Positions 8,373 to 17,428 of a stretch of DNA of 64,000 nt are shown here, piece by piece. The notes under the pieces were generated by a model, which saw only the letters and a list, made by a program, of their open reading frames with translations, was not told where the DNA came from and searched no databases. Position 1 is the first letter of the stretch; each line of letters starts with the position of its first letter. The position numbers and the translations under genes are program-made. Source of the DNA: Acidobacteriota bacterium (GTDB lineage Bacteria; Acidobacteriota; Terriglobia; Acidiferrales; UBA7541); assembly GCA_013289665.1 (NCBI GenBank), contig JABCZN010000014.1, positions 62,001 to 126,000 on the forward strand. The letters are read 5' to 3'.

Positions 8373-8920
8373 ACCCACTCATCTCCAGATTCGCGGCCGC
8401 GCTTCTCGCCGCCATGCTCCTCCGCTGTTCACCTGCCGGCTCAGAAACGCCCTCCGGCAAGGACGTCGTCGCTCCGGAAGCCTATGCCTCCCACGACCCC
8501 GTCGCGCGCGGCATGTCGTTCCAACTTGCCGTCGTCCTTAAAATTCGTCCCGGCTTCCACGTCAACGCCCGCGAAGTCACCGAAGATTACCTGATCCCCA
8601 CCGACCTCCGCGCCGAAGTCCCAGCGGGCTTCAAACCAGGCACCGTCGCCTATCCAAAGGGCACGCTCCAAACCTTCACCTTCTCCAAGAACAAAAAGCT
8701 CAACGTCTACTCTGGCAATGTCACCATCCTCCTGCCGCTAACCGCGCTCCCCACCGCTCCGCTCGGCCCGCAACACGTCCCCATGAAACTCCACTACCAG
8801 GCTTGCAGCACCGAAATCTGCCTTCCCCCCGTAACCAAAGATGTGGACGCCACCCTCAACGTAGTCGCCTCAACCTCCGCCGCCAAACCCGCCAACCCCG
8901 AAATCTTCTCCCCCCGATAA
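8369..8920 (+). CDS. DsbD N-terminal (DsbC-like binding) domain protein, stand-alone
   Basis: A 183-residue exported protein starting at GTG, overlapping the cyaY stop. A hydrophobic signal (AAALLAAMLL) is followed by RC, a poor lipobox, then an immunoglobulin-like nDsbD domain. The redox pair is visible in YQACSTEICLPPV, with two Cys separated by four residues, as in many nDsbD homologues. In E. coli this domain is fused to the TM and thioredoxin domains; here all three parts are separate genes in one cluster (ccdA, TlpA-like, this one). It probably passes electrons to periplasmic partners. The split arrangement is seen directly; the electron route is inferred. Confidence 0.8.
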   Translation: MNPLISRFAAALLAAMLLRCSPAGSETPSGKDVVAPEAYASHDPVARGMSFQLAVVLKIRPGFHVNAREVTEDYLIPTDLRAEVPAGFKPGTVAYPKGTLQTFTFSKNKKLNVYSGNVTILLPLTALPTAPLGPQHVPMKLHYQACSTEICLPPVTKDVDATLNVVASTSAAKPANPEIFSPR

Positions 8921-8992
8921 ATTCGCCTGGAGTGACGATCGCCTTCGGCGGGCGTCTATAACCAAAAGCAATTTGAAGCGGGGTGCACAACA

Positions 8993-10852
8993 ATGTTGGC
9001 CAAGCTCTCTCTTATTTTTCCTTTCTGCCTGGCAATCCACGTCACTGCTATGAACGCCCAGACCGCCTCAGAAACCCCGCTTTCCGCCGACTTGGCACGC
9101 TACTACTTCGGGTCGCCTGAAGCCGAAATCACTGCGCGTACAGACCTGGATTCCGCCCTGAAACGCCTGGGCAATTTTAGGGGACAAATCAACACCGGGC
9201 AGCACCTGCTTGGCGCACTCGAATCCTATGAACAGTCCCTCGAACTTTACCGGCGTCATGAAAGCTATCTCCATCTCCGATGCTCCGAAGACCGGAAAGA
9301 TCCGGCATGCGACGCCAACGCGAAGCTTGGATCCGAAGTCAATGCGGCCACTGCGTTTCTCTCACCGGAAATTCTGTTGATTCCGGAAGCGCAACTGCAC
9401 GGATTCCAGTCCGCTGAGGCGGGTCTGAAACCCTATCAATTCGCTCTCGAAGATATCCGTCGCGATTCGCCGCACACCTTGCCCGGAACCGAACAAGCGT
9501 TTCTCGATCGGCTCCAGCCTGAAATTGCAGACTGGCAATACGATCTGTACGAGCAGATCCTCGCCGGCATTCCGTTCGGCACGGTCGAAACACCAGCCGG
9601 CTCGCTTGATATCGTCCGGCAGCGAAACCTGCTTGCGTCCCACGCCGATCCACGCATCCGCGAAGAGGCATTCAGGCGCCGCTTGGATGGATTCGCCAGC
9701 CGCCGCGACCTCTTCGCCTTCGCCCTTCTCCGCACCGTCCGGGCGCAGGACGCACTTGCGCAATTGCACAACTACCCGGACGCTCCCGCTCGCAAGTACA
9801 TCAGCATGTACTTGAAGCCGGAGCAGACCCGTGCCCTTTTGACCTCAATGGCCGAACACGGCGACGTCGTCAAAAGGTTTGAGAGGATTCGAGCCGACGA
9901 ATACCAGCTCTCAAATCACGCGCAACTCCGGGTGTGGGACCTCGCCGCTCCTCAGAAAGACCTGCCCCTTCCCATCACTCCTCTTACCGATGCTCCATCC
10001 ATTTTCCATCAGGCCTTCGCGGGACTTGGTATCGAGTATCAGAAAGCGTTCGACGCGCTGCTCGATCCTCTCGGCGGTCGCGCCGATATTTTGCCCGGCG
10101 GAGCGCCCAACCGGTACGCGGGAGGCTTTTCGACGGGGTTTGCCGGAAGCGCCAGCATGCTCTTTGTCGGGCGCTACGACGGGACTTTCAAAGACCTATC
10201 GGTGATTGCCCATGAAGGCGGCCACGCTGCCCATCGCGGTTTCATGTCCGCAAATGGCGTCAAACCGCTCTACGCTAGCGGGCCAAGTTTTCTTTTTGAA
10301 TCCTTCGCTGCCTTTAACGAACTCGTGCTCGCCGACTATCTCGCCGAACACGCCGCTGATCCCCGCTTGAAGCGCTACTATCTGGAACAATGGATGCGCA
10401 TCAAAGGCCTGGACGCCTTCTACGGGGCGCAAGACGCCCTGCTCGAGCAACAACTCTACGAAGGCGTGTCCAAGGGCGACGTTCGAGGCCCGGACGACCT
10501 CGACAAGCTCACTCTCCGGGTGGATAGCCAGTTCTCCCCGTTTCCCGCCATTACTGGCGAACTCCGCAATCGCTGGGCCACGCTCTCCCTCCTGTACGAG
10601 GATCCTCTCTACAACATCAACTACGTTTACGGAGGCCTTCTGGCGCTGAAGTATTACCAGCTCTACGCTGCCGATCGAGAGCATTTCCTGCCGCGCTACA
10701 TGGCACTCCTGAAAAACGGCTTCGACGCCCCGCCTGCCGTCCTGCTCCGGCAGTATCTGAACATCGATTTATTTGACGATTCTCTCCTGAAGGACGATCT
10801 CGTCTTGCTGAACCGCCGCCTGGACCAACTGGAGGCCGGCGCATCGAACTGA
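8993..10852 (+). CDS. Exported M3-family zinc oligopeptidase (PepF/oligoendopeptidase-like)
   Basis: A 619-residue protein with an N-terminal signal (LSLIFPFCLAIHVTAMNAQ). The zinc site is VIAHEGGHAAH with His407, Glu408 and His411; the third ligand is likely Glu436 in FESFAAFNE. This HExGH plus downstream Glu pattern is typical of M3 oligopeptidases. The bulk of the protein is helical, as expected for the closed-cavity fold that limits substrates to short peptides. Export suggests digestion of peptides in the periplasm. It stands alone, 72 bp after the redox operon and convergent with the DUF2378-like gene. Confidence 0.85.
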   Translation: MLAKLSLIFPFCLAIHVTAMNAQTASETPLSADLARYYFGSPEAEITARTDLDSALKRLGNFRGQINTGQHLLGALESYEQSLELYRRHESYLHLRCSEDRKDPACDANAKLGSEVNAATAFLSPEILLIPEAQLHGFQSAEAGLKPYQFALEDIRRDSPHTLPGTEQAFLDRLQPEIADWQYDLYEQILAGIPFGTVETPAGSLDIVRQRNLLASHADPRIREEAFRRRLDGFASRRDLFAFALLRTVRAQDALAQLHNYPDAPARKYISMYLKPEQTRALLTSMAEHGDVVKRFERIRADEYQLSNHAQLRVWDLAAPQKDLPLPITPLTDAPSIFHQAFAGLGIEYQKAFDALLDPLGGRADILPGGAPNRYAGGFSTGFAGSASMLFVGRYDGTFKDLSVIAHEGGHAAHRGFMSANGVKPLYASGPSFLFESFAAFNELVLADYLAEHAADPRLKRYYLEQWMRIKGLDAFYGAQDALLEQQLYEGVSKGDVRGPDDLDKLTLRVDSQFSPFPAITGELRNRWATLSLLYEDPLYNINYVYGGLLALKYYQLYAADREHFLPRYMALLKNGFDAPPAVLLRQYLNIDLFDDSLLKDDLVLLNRRLDQLEAGASN

Positions 10853-10978
10853 ACATGCTCAGGGAATGCTAAAGGACAGCAACTGAGCCATCACAACTCA
10901 TGGCGGTCCGGACCAGCCGCGTTCTCATCACCTATCCGCTCTGACGTCTAGACGAGCGGCGGACGCCTCGCGGTCCGT

Positions 10979-11536
10979 TTAACTCCAGCCAATCGAGAGC
11001 TCGGCGAATCGCTTGCCTTCCCCGATCGCTGTCGTGAAGCTGAGGACCACGTCTTTGGCTCCTGAAATCTCCAGCGCCTTCTTGAAAAATCCGATAATTG
11101 CGAATCCCATAATCCGGTGCTGCTTTTCAAATCCCGTATACCGGACCAGCGCTTTGCCGGGCCCCTCGAAGTGCACCTCAATCGGAACACCCTGAAAGTA
11201 TGTTTCATGAACGGCCGCGATGCGCTTGATCACAAATTCAGGCGAACCCAGTTTCACAAACGCCTTGTAAATTCCACGAAGCTGCTTTTCGATGACCACT
11301 TCGGAGCCCCGCGTGATCATTTCTTCCCTCCCGTCAGCGAGCACCCTGATTTCGACTTCGAGAAAGCGGGTGAAAAGATCGAGCGGGTACCAGGAGGAGG
11401 AATAAATCTCACCCTGGCAGATCGCCCGGGTTTCTTCATCCAGAAGACCGAAGATTTTCTCTAGAGCCTCGTCGCCAGAGCGGGACTTAATTTGGTGAAT
11501 GGTTTCCTTGATCGCGGATCCCTTAATCTGCACCAT
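10979..11536 (-). CDS. DUF2378 / TIGR02265-like protein
   Basis: A 185-residue protein starting at ATG 11536, chosen because GAGGTG precedes it by seven bases; the frame extends further upstream without a better start. The pattern KGSAIKETI, then SSSWYPLDLF, a Gly residue before RGIYKAF, and VHETYFQG matches my recollection of the TIGR02265/DUF2378 family described from Myxococcales and seen in Acidobacteriota. Function is unknown. The C-terminal half (HFEGPGKALVRYTGF onward) could be a small-molecule or sensing fold. It has no operon partner; the neighbours are convergent on one side and same-strand but 340 bp away on the other. Confidence 0.6.
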   Translation of the reverse strand: MVQIKGSAIKETIHQIKSRSGDEALEKIFGLLDEETRAICQGEIYSSSWYPLDLFTRFLEVEIRVLADGREEMITRGSEVVIEKQLRGIYKAFVKLGSPEFVIKRIAAVHETYFQGVPIEVHFEGPGKALVRYTGFEKQHRIMGFAIIGFFKKALEISGAKDVVLSFTTAIGEGKRFAELSIGWS

Positions 11537-11875
11537 GCCGGGGCACCTCAGAGAGCGCTCTTTGCCGCGCGACCCTCCTCTGACGGTACTATGTTTCGGC
11601 GCCGGTCGACCCAGGACTTGCCCTAAACAGAACCGGTGGCTGATTCCTGGCATGGCTGTCGACTACCAGAGATCAATTGCGCGGAAATGTGCTAATCCCT
11701 CAGGTTGCCGCCGGGCCTGCAGGTAGTGCGAAGGTCCGCCGCTTCAACCTGGATGAGCTGGGCACCCCGGAAACAGGAGTCGCTAAGCATTCCCGTTCAA
11801 GGTAGGCGCGCGACGGAATTGCCAGGGTGCCCGTGGCGGAAATATCGGCGGGATTGAATCCGAACGAGAGTCAAT
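11537..11875. other. Gene-free intergenic stretch
   Basis: No gene, RNA or clear terminator was recognised here. It lies between two minus-strand genes and should hold the promoter of the DUF2378-like gene. A 7-bp inverted pair (GGGCACC at 11760 and GGTGCCC at 11826) is far apart and may be chance. Confidence 0.4.
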
Positions 11876-12295
11876 TCAGTTCTTCCCGCCTGCGGCGGCT
11901 GCCTGTTCGACGAGCTTTAACGCTTTACCCGCGTCGGCGACCCCGAGGATCAGGAACGATGCGTTGGCGCTCGGTTCAGCTCCGGAGTAGCCATAGTCGA
12001 TGTTGATTCCCTGCTCGCCCAGCCGCGAGGCAACCCGGGCGAGCTCTCCCGGTCGATTCGCCAGCGTCACTTTCGCGACTTCGTTCTCCCTGTAATCAGC
12101 GCGCTGCCGATCCAGAGTCGCCCTGGTCTTGTCTGGATTGTCCACTACGAGACGGACGGAGCCCTGGCTCTTCTCGTGAGCGAATTGTTGATACGCGAGA
12201 ATGTTGATGTTTTCCTCGGCCAGTGCTTGGCAGAGCTTGCCAAGTGTTCCCGGCCGGTCTTCCAAGCGGATGGTGAACTCCTTGATGATTGGCAT
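11876..12295 (-). CDS. Tandem ACT-domain protein
   Basis: A 139-residue protein made almost wholly of two ACT domains. The first starts at about residue 4 (IKEFTIRLEDRPGTLGKLC) and the second near 72 (KVTLANRPGELARVASRL). Both have the RPG turn used for amino acid binding in ACT dimers. It resembles small ACT regulators found near branched-chain or aromatic amino acid enzymes, but no such gene is adjacent. A strong AGGAGG lies seven bases before the ATG. The likely role is amino acid sensing by protein-protein contact; the ligand and partner are not visible. Confidence 0.8.
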   Translation of the reverse strand: MPIIKEFTIRLEDRPGTLGKLCQALAEENINILAYQQFAHEKSQGSVRLVVDNPDKTRATLDRQRADYRENEVAKVTLANRPGELARVASRLGEQGINIDYGYSGAEPSANASFLILGVADAGKALKLVEQAAAAGGKN

Positions 12296-12503
12296 TTGGG
12301 ATCCTCCTTCTGGTACACCTCGGGAATGGGCTAGGGAGGTCCTGCGAGGAGTAAAGATTCAAGAATCGTACGCCGTCTTCTATTGGACTGCAACAGCTGC
12401 CGCCTCCAGAAAATGCAGTTTCCGGCGAGGTAACCGGATTGCCCAGGAGCAAGCAGCGCTCAAGTTCAGTTTCTCTAAAGCCGAATGGGCGGCGACACTT
12501 GAT

Positions 12504-12535
12504 TTGTGGAAAGATGCGCGGGATGTACCTATAAT
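12504..12535 (+). promoter_or_regulatory. Possible promoter of the PDZ/GAF kinase gene
   Basis: A perfect TATAAT occurs at 12530-12535, with a weak TTGTGG at 12504-12509 separated by 20 bases, longer than ideal. Transcription would start near 12542, only about six bases before the GTG at 12548, so the mRNA would be almost leaderless. This is inference from motif position. Confidence 0.3.
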
Positions 12536-12547
12536 CGCGCCATTCCA

Positions 12548-15307
12548 GTGGATTTCACGCGATATTCCTGGCGCATCGTGGCCATCGCGGCCATCAGCCT
12601 GATAGGAAATGTTTATCTGGGCTACTACATGCTCTTTGGCCTGGCATCGGATGGCATGGACCTGGACCAGCAATCCGGCCGAGTTGTAGTGGCCGATGTG
12701 GGCGAACAGACGGCCGGGGCGCGCGCAGGTTTCAAAGCAGGCGACCAGATCCTGAGCGTCAACGGATGGCAAATTGCGACCGTGGTGGACTGGCTGGCGC
12801 AAAGGATGAATTTCCAGACCGGCCAGCCAACTGCGGTTCGCGTTCAACGCCGGGGGAACACCCTCGACTTGACGATGCTGATTCACGGCAGGATCTGGGA
12901 TGAATGGAATGACACGGTTCGCGCCTCCAACATTATTTTCCTGGCCTACAAATTCATCACCTTGATGATCGGATTGTTCGTGGTGTTCAACCGGCCGCGC
13001 GATTTCGTGTCCAGGCTGGGTGGCTGGGTGCTGGTGGTGATGGCCACGGTGTTTGAAGCCTTCCAATGGGGGCTGGCGGCGGCGACACGGAATTTGCCGT
13101 TGTTCGTGGCCGTGCCCGTGATGCTGGTGTATGTGAGCGCGGCATTTCGCACCCCGCTCCTTCTGGCGTTTTTCTGCTTGTACCCGAAGCGATTGTTTGT
13201 GAACCGCTGGTTGTGGGCGGGATTTTGCGTCGGGCCGATCGTGGCGACGGTGTACGCGCTCTATCTTTTTGGCCGGACGGTGTACGACCCGGAACATTTG
13301 ACAGCCCTGGCGCCGCCGTGGGTGCCCGTAGCGTTCGGCGTGCAAAGCCTGGTGTATCTCGGGGCGGTACTGGTGGTGTTGCCGGTGAGTTACTGGAAAC
13401 TCGAAACGGTTACGGACCGGCGGCGCTTCCGGGTATTGGTGTTTGGAGCGCTGGTGGCCATGGTGTTTTACCTGCCGCGAGTGATCGGCACATCGCTCAT
13501 CCGTCTCAGCCCGGGGTTCTATCGCATTTTCGATTCCCCGTACGTCTACATGGCGTGCACCGTGGGCATGCTGATCCTCCCGATGTCGTTCGCGTACGCC
13601 ATTCTGAAACAGCGACTGTTCGACCTGCGGGTGATGATCCGGCGAGGCGTGCAGTATGCCCTGGCGCGCAGAGTCCTGCTGGCGATTCCAGTGCTGGCGA
13701 TCGGGCTGTTGCTGGGGACGGTGATCGCGCAAGGAAGGCAGCCGCTGTTTTCCGTGCTGAAGACACACGCGGGGAGTTACGTGGCGATCGCCGCGCTTGC
13801 CGCATTGGCCTCCACGCAGCGGCAGAAATGGCTATCGGCGCTGGACCGCAGATTCTTCCGCGACAAGTATGACGCGCAGCAGCTGTTCCGCGAAATTGTG
13901 GAAGAGATCCGCCGCGCCGAGAGCGTGGAGGAAGTTGCGCCCAACGTGGTGGGACGCATTGCGGAGGCCTTGCACGCACAAGGCTGCGGATTGCTGGTGC
14001 GCAAGCCAGGGGAGAGCACTTATCGCATCGTGGCGGCGGCGCCTGCGGGCTCGCTCTCCACGGACTTGCCCGCAACCAACAAATTAATACCGCTGGTGCG
14101 GATGCTGGAGTGTCCGGTGCCGATTACCCAGGCGGGAACCGGCTGGCTGGGGCAGCAACTACCGCAGGTGGATAAGGATTTCCTCGAGAAGGCGCGAATC
14201 GAATTGCTGGTGCCGGTAGCGCTGAAGGAGGGAAGCACGGAGGCGTTGCTGGTGCTCGGAGGAAAGAAGTCGGAGGAACCCTACAGCGCGGAAGACACCG
14301 CGCTGCTGGAAAACGTGGCCGGCGCGCTCGCGCTTTTGCTGATGCGGGGGAGCGGCCTCGAACCAGGCCGGGCGTTTGAAGAGTGTCCCGCATGTGGATC
14401 GTGTTACGACACGGGAACGACGCGATGCAGCAAAGATGGCACGGCGCTGATGCTGGTGGCAACTCCGCGGATGCTGGCGGGACGCTACCGGCTGGAGAAA
14501 AAGTTGGGACAGGGCGGCATGGGCAAGGTGTACCGTGCGACGGACATGTCGCTGAACCGCGAAGCGGCGGTGAAGATGATTCGCGACGAATTTTTCGCGG
14601 ACCGAAAAGCGATCGAAAAATTCCGCCAGGAGTCGCAGTTGACGGGAAGCCTCGCGCACCCCAACGTGGTAACCGTCTATGACTTCGGCGTGGAGGCGGG
14701 GCAGCGAGTGTTTCTCGTGATGGAGCTGCTGGAGGGCATCACCCTGCGCGACGAGCTTCGCGCGAAAAAACGCCTGGATGCGGCCAGGGCACTCGAGCTG
14801 TTTGAAGGGATTTGCGCCGGAGTCGGCGCGGCGCATGCGCGCGGGCTGATCCACCGCGATCTGAAGCCGGAGAATATTTTCCTGCTGCAAAAGGCTGCGA
14901 CGGAGGTCGTGAAGATAACTGACTTCGGGATCGCAAAGACCCTGCCGCAGTCAGCCGACGAAACGCGAGACACCATTACCGGCGTGGTCGTGGGAACGAT
15001 GAAGTACATGTCGCCGGAACAACTGCGCGGGCGCTCGGCTTCGCCGCGCTGGGATCTGTGGGCGCTGGCCGTGATTGCGTATGAAGCGCTTTCTGGATGC
15101 GCTCCGTTTACGGGGGAGGATTCGGTGATGCTGCAAAGCGCCATCATGGGAGTAAATTTCCCGCCGCTGACGACGGTGTTGCCGGATGCTCCGCTGCCCT
15201 GGCAGAGATTTTTCGAAGGCGCATTCGCCCACGACGAGGAGCAGCGGCCAGAATCGGTGGCGGTGTTTTGGAAGGAATTGCGGGAGTGTCTGGGGGGCGG
15301 CGCGTAA
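12548..15307 (+). CDS. PDZ / multi-TM / GAF / zinc-ribbon Ser/Thr protein kinase
   Basis: About 919 residues. In order: an N-terminal TM helix, a PDZ-like domain (about residues 35-105, with GFKAGDQILSVNG), a multi-helix membrane region (about 115-420), a GAF domain (about 450-605), a four-Cys ribbon (CPACGSCYDTGTTRCSKDG, near 612-630) and a complete Ser/Thr kinase. The kinase shows GQGGMGKVY, AVKMI, HRDLKPEN (His near 769) and DFGIAK (near 792). All catalytic residues are present, so it should be active, with the kinase in the cytoplasm. The GTG at 12548 is taken as start; a GTG 14 codons upstream is possible. The PDZ plus membrane part could sense envelope state; ligand and targets are unknown. 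Codons end mostly in G or C. Confidence 0.85.
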   Translation: MDFTRYSWRIVAIAAISLIGNVYLGYYMLFGLASDGMDLDQQSGRVVVADVGEQTAGARAGFKAGDQILSVNGWQIATVVDWLAQRMNFQTGQPTAVRVQRRGNTLDLTMLIHGRIWDEWNDTVRASNIIFLAYKFITLMIGLFVVFNRPRDFVSRLGGWVLVVMATVFEAFQWGLAAATRNLPLFVAVPVMLVYVSAAFRTPLLLAFFCLYPKRLFVNRWLWAGFCVGPIVATVYALYLFGRTVYDPEHLTALAPPWVPVAFGVQSLVYLGAVLVVLPVSYWKLETVTDRRRFRVLVFGALVAMVFYLPRVIGTSLIRLSPGFYRIFDSPYVYMACTVGMLILPMSFAYAILKQRLFDLRVMIRRGVQYALARRVLLAIPVLAIGLLLGTVIAQGRQPLFSVLKTHAGSYVAIAALAALASTQRQKWLSALDRRFFRDKYDAQQLFREIVEEIRRAESVEEVAPNVVGRIAEALHAQGCGLLVRKPGESTYRIVAAAPAGSLSTDLPATNKLIPLVRMLECPVPITQAGTGWLGQQLPQVDKDFLEKARIELLVPVALKEGSTEALLVLGGKKSEEPYSAEDTALLENVAGALALLLMRGSGLEPGRAFEECPACGSCYDTGTTRCSKDGTALMLVATPRMLAGRYRLEKKLGQGGMGKVYRATDMSLNREAAVKMIRDEFFADRKAIEKFRQESQLTGSLAHPNVVTVYDFGVEAGQRVFLVMELLEGITLRDELRAKKRLDAARALELFEGICAGVGAAHARGLIHRDLKPENIFLLQKAATEVVKITDFGIAKTLPQSADETRDTITGVVVGTMKYMSPEQLRGRSASPRWDLWALAVIAYEALSGCAPFTGEDSVMLQSAIMGVNFPPLTTVLPDAPLPWQRFFEGAFAHDEEQRPESVAVFWKELRECLGGGA

Positions 15308-15375
15308 GATTGCCGCCCGTCGTAGCGGCCATTTCCCGGTAACAGGCAAATTGCAAATAATTCAGGATTCGACTT

Positions 15376-15735
15376 TTATCGTAGGAGCCGAACCGTCACT
15401 GCGAGCACAGAGGGAAGAATTAAAAGCGCAAAAAACAGTGCAGCCAGCAGAAGTCCGCGGGCGCCACGGGACTTAACGAGATAGTAGGGGAGAAGAATCG
15501 GCCAGGCAAAGAAAACAAAAGCTTCGAATTCAAAGGGCAGGTTGAGATGACGTCCTTTCCGGTCCAGATAGACCCAGAGCGCGATAAACAGCTGTTGCGA
15601 GAGGGATTCGAGTATCGCTGGTTCTCCGGGCATGCCGAGGTGATCGAACGCGAGCACTGCGCGGGCGGCGGTGAAAATCAGAGTTAGAAGAATCAGCGGG
15701 ATAAGAGACAAGGTCACCCGGAAGCTCAAGTTCAC
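15376..15735 (-). CDS. Small membrane protein of unknown function
   Basis: A 119-residue hydrophobic protein with about three TM segments (first LIPLILLTLIFTAARAVLAF; then FEAFVFFAWPILLPYYLV; last LLLAALFFALLILPSVLAV). No family is recognised. The GTG start at 15735 directly abuts AAAGGAGT; the TTG two codons later at 15729 has better spacing and may be the real start. It is transcribed in the same direction as the AtoE gene but lies downstream of it by 61 bp, so the two could form an operon. Confidence 0.6.
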   Translation of the reverse strand: MNLSFRVTLSLIPLILLTLIFTAARAVLAFDHLGMPGEPAILESLSQQLFIALWVYLDRKGRHLNLPFEFEAFVFFAWPILLPYYLVKSRGARGLLLAALFFALLILPSVLAVTVRLLR

Positions 15736-15796
15736 TCCTTTCGAAACATTTCAAGCACTCTCAGAAATAGGAAAAAACGATGCCGAACCGTTGCTC

Positions 15797-17212
15797 CTAC
15801 TTCACCGGCGGCACGTACGGAATATACCGCGCAAACAGCCAGCAAAGAAAAAATACCACCGGAACGTGCACGGCCAGCTGCAGCATTCCGTATCCCACGA
15901 TGTCCCGCGCCTTCAATTTCAGGATCCCCAGCAGCGGCAGCATCCAGAACGGATTGATCAAATTCGGCAGCGCCTCTGATGCGTTATAAATCTGCACCAC
16001 CCATCCCAGATGCACCTGGTGCAGGTTCGCGGCCTGCAGAACATAAGGTGCCTCCACGATCCATTTGCTCCCGCCCGACGGAATAAAAACGCCCAACACC
16101 GCCGAATACACCGCCACCACCAACGGATACGTATTGTGTGTGCTGATCGAAGCGAACAGTTTCGCCAACCGATCCGCGATCCCCGTCCCAACAATCATTC
16201 CGAAAATCACCGCGTAAAACGGAAACTGGATCAGCACCCCGCCCGTTGCCGGAACGCAATCCGCCACCGCCCGCATGAACCGCTTCGGCCGCCAGTGCAG
16301 CAAAAGCCCCACCGTAATAAACATCAGGTTGTACGTGTTCAGGTCCAGCGCCGCCAGCGCCCCCTGCGGCGAAGTCCGGAAAGTATCCGCCAAATACCAG
16401 CACAGCAACGCGGCAACCAGAATGGTCAGCACCGGACTGTATTCCAGCCACTCACCCGGCTTGCTCCTCGCTTCCAGGCTGGCGCGAATCGGCTGGTGCT
16501 GGATGCCATAGGATTCCGCGGTCCGCGCATTCTCCGCCGACGGCGTCGAAAAGTAGGCGATCAGCACCGACACCGCGATCAGGATCACCGTCGTGGCGAT
16601 GCTCTGCCACAGAAAAAGAGTCTGCGTCAGCGGAATCAGCCCGCTGATGTTGAACAAAGTCGCCGGCATTGCGGTCTTCGTTGCCATCAGCATCGCCGCC
16701 GACGATGACAGCCCCATCGCCCACACCGCCCCCAGCCCCAGATACCCCGCCGCCCCCGCCGCGCGATAGTCCAATCCCTTCACGCGATGTGCCAGCTCCC
16801 GTACAAACAACCCGCTGAAAATCAGGCTCAACCCCCATGAGACGAGCGACGTCAGCATCGAAAAAAGCGCCACCAGCGCCACCGCGCCCCGCGGTGTCTT
16901 CGGAATTCCCGCCAGCCTTTGAATCGCGCGATAAACAATCGGTGTCGAGGCCACCACATACCCGCCGATAATAATCATCACCATCTGCATCGTGAACGGC
17001 ACCAGCGTCCAGAAATTCTTTCCTCCCTGAATCGCCAGTTTCGCCGGACTCTCCCCGAGCAGCAGCCCCGCAACAAACACGATTACGATTCCCAGAAGCG
17101 CAAAAATCAGCGGGTCCGGAAACCACCGCTCGCTCCAGTTGGCCAATCCCAATCCAAAACGCACCAACCCGTGTTCTTGAATTGCCGCCTGTTTCTCTCT
17201 TGGCTCGCTCAT
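15797..17212 (-). CDS. AtoE-family short-chain fatty acid transporter
   Basis: A 471-residue polytopic membrane protein with about ten to twelve TM segments. It begins MSEPREKQ with GAGGTGG six bases before the ATG at 17212; a longer frame runs upstream without support. Sequence blocks such as RWFPDPLIFALLGIVIVF, IFSGLFVRELAHRVKGLDYR and FIPSGGSKWIVEAPYV match the short-chain fatty acid transporter family (AtoE), which imports butyrate or acetoacetate. No ato catabolic genes are adjacent, so the substrate is open. It may be co-transcribed with the small membrane gene downstream. Confidence 0.85.
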   Translation of the reverse strand: MSEPREKQAAIQEHGLVRFGLGLANWSERWFPDPLIFALLGIVIVFVAGLLLGESPAKLAIQGGKNFWTLVPFTMQMVMIIIGGYVVASTPIVYRAIQRLAGIPKTPRGAVALVALFSMLTSLVSWGLSLIFSGLFVRELAHRVKGLDYRAAGAAGYLGLGAVWAMGLSSSAAMLMATKTAMPATLFNISGLIPLTQTLFLWQSIATTVILIAVSVLIAYFSTPSAENARTAESYGIQHQPIRASLEARSKPGEWLEYSPVLTILVAALLCWYLADTFRTSPQGALAALDLNTYNLMFITVGLLLHWRPKRFMRAVADCVPATGGVLIQFPFYAVIFGMIVGTGIADRLAKLFASISTHNTYPLVVAVYSAVLGVFIPSGGSKWIVEAPYVLQAANLHQVHLGWVVQIYNASEALPNLINPFWMLPLLGILKLKARDIVGYGMLQLAVHVPVVFFLCWLFARYIPYVPPVK

Positions 17213-17377
17213 GCTCAACCACCTCGGTCGGACAGTGCCACTCCGCGAATCGCAAGCTTGTCCCTTCGCGGAAGTCCTTCGAGCCTGCGGCTCAGTGCCC
17301 GCATTGTAGCGCGTGTCTCGCGAAATAAAATGCCTTTGCGCCCTCTTCACCGCATGCGCTCGCCAAATTACGCGCAG

Positions 17378-17410
17378 AAAAAAAGAGCCGCCCCGAAGAG
17401 CGGCTCTCTT
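17378..17410 (-). terminator. Rho-independent terminator downstream of the secreted-protein gene
   Basis: An 8-bp perfect stem, AGAGCCGC at 17384-17391 and GCGGCTCT at 17400-17407, is followed on the minus strand by seven T residues (17384-17378). It sits about 20 bases after the stop of the gene ending at 17429. Read on the plus strand the T-tract is short, so it acts mainly in the minus direction. Confidence 0.85.
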
Positions 17411-17428
17411 TGGGCCTCCCAACTCAAC

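Noticed and set aside
11760..11832. GGGCACC / GGTGCCC inverted pair as a terminator
   Set aside because: Arms are almost 60 bases apart and no T-tract follows.
12380..13768. 462-codon minus-strand frame opposite the kinase gene
   Set aside because: Very rich in His, Gln and Arg, no domains; the plus strand encodes a recognisable PDZ and membrane region.
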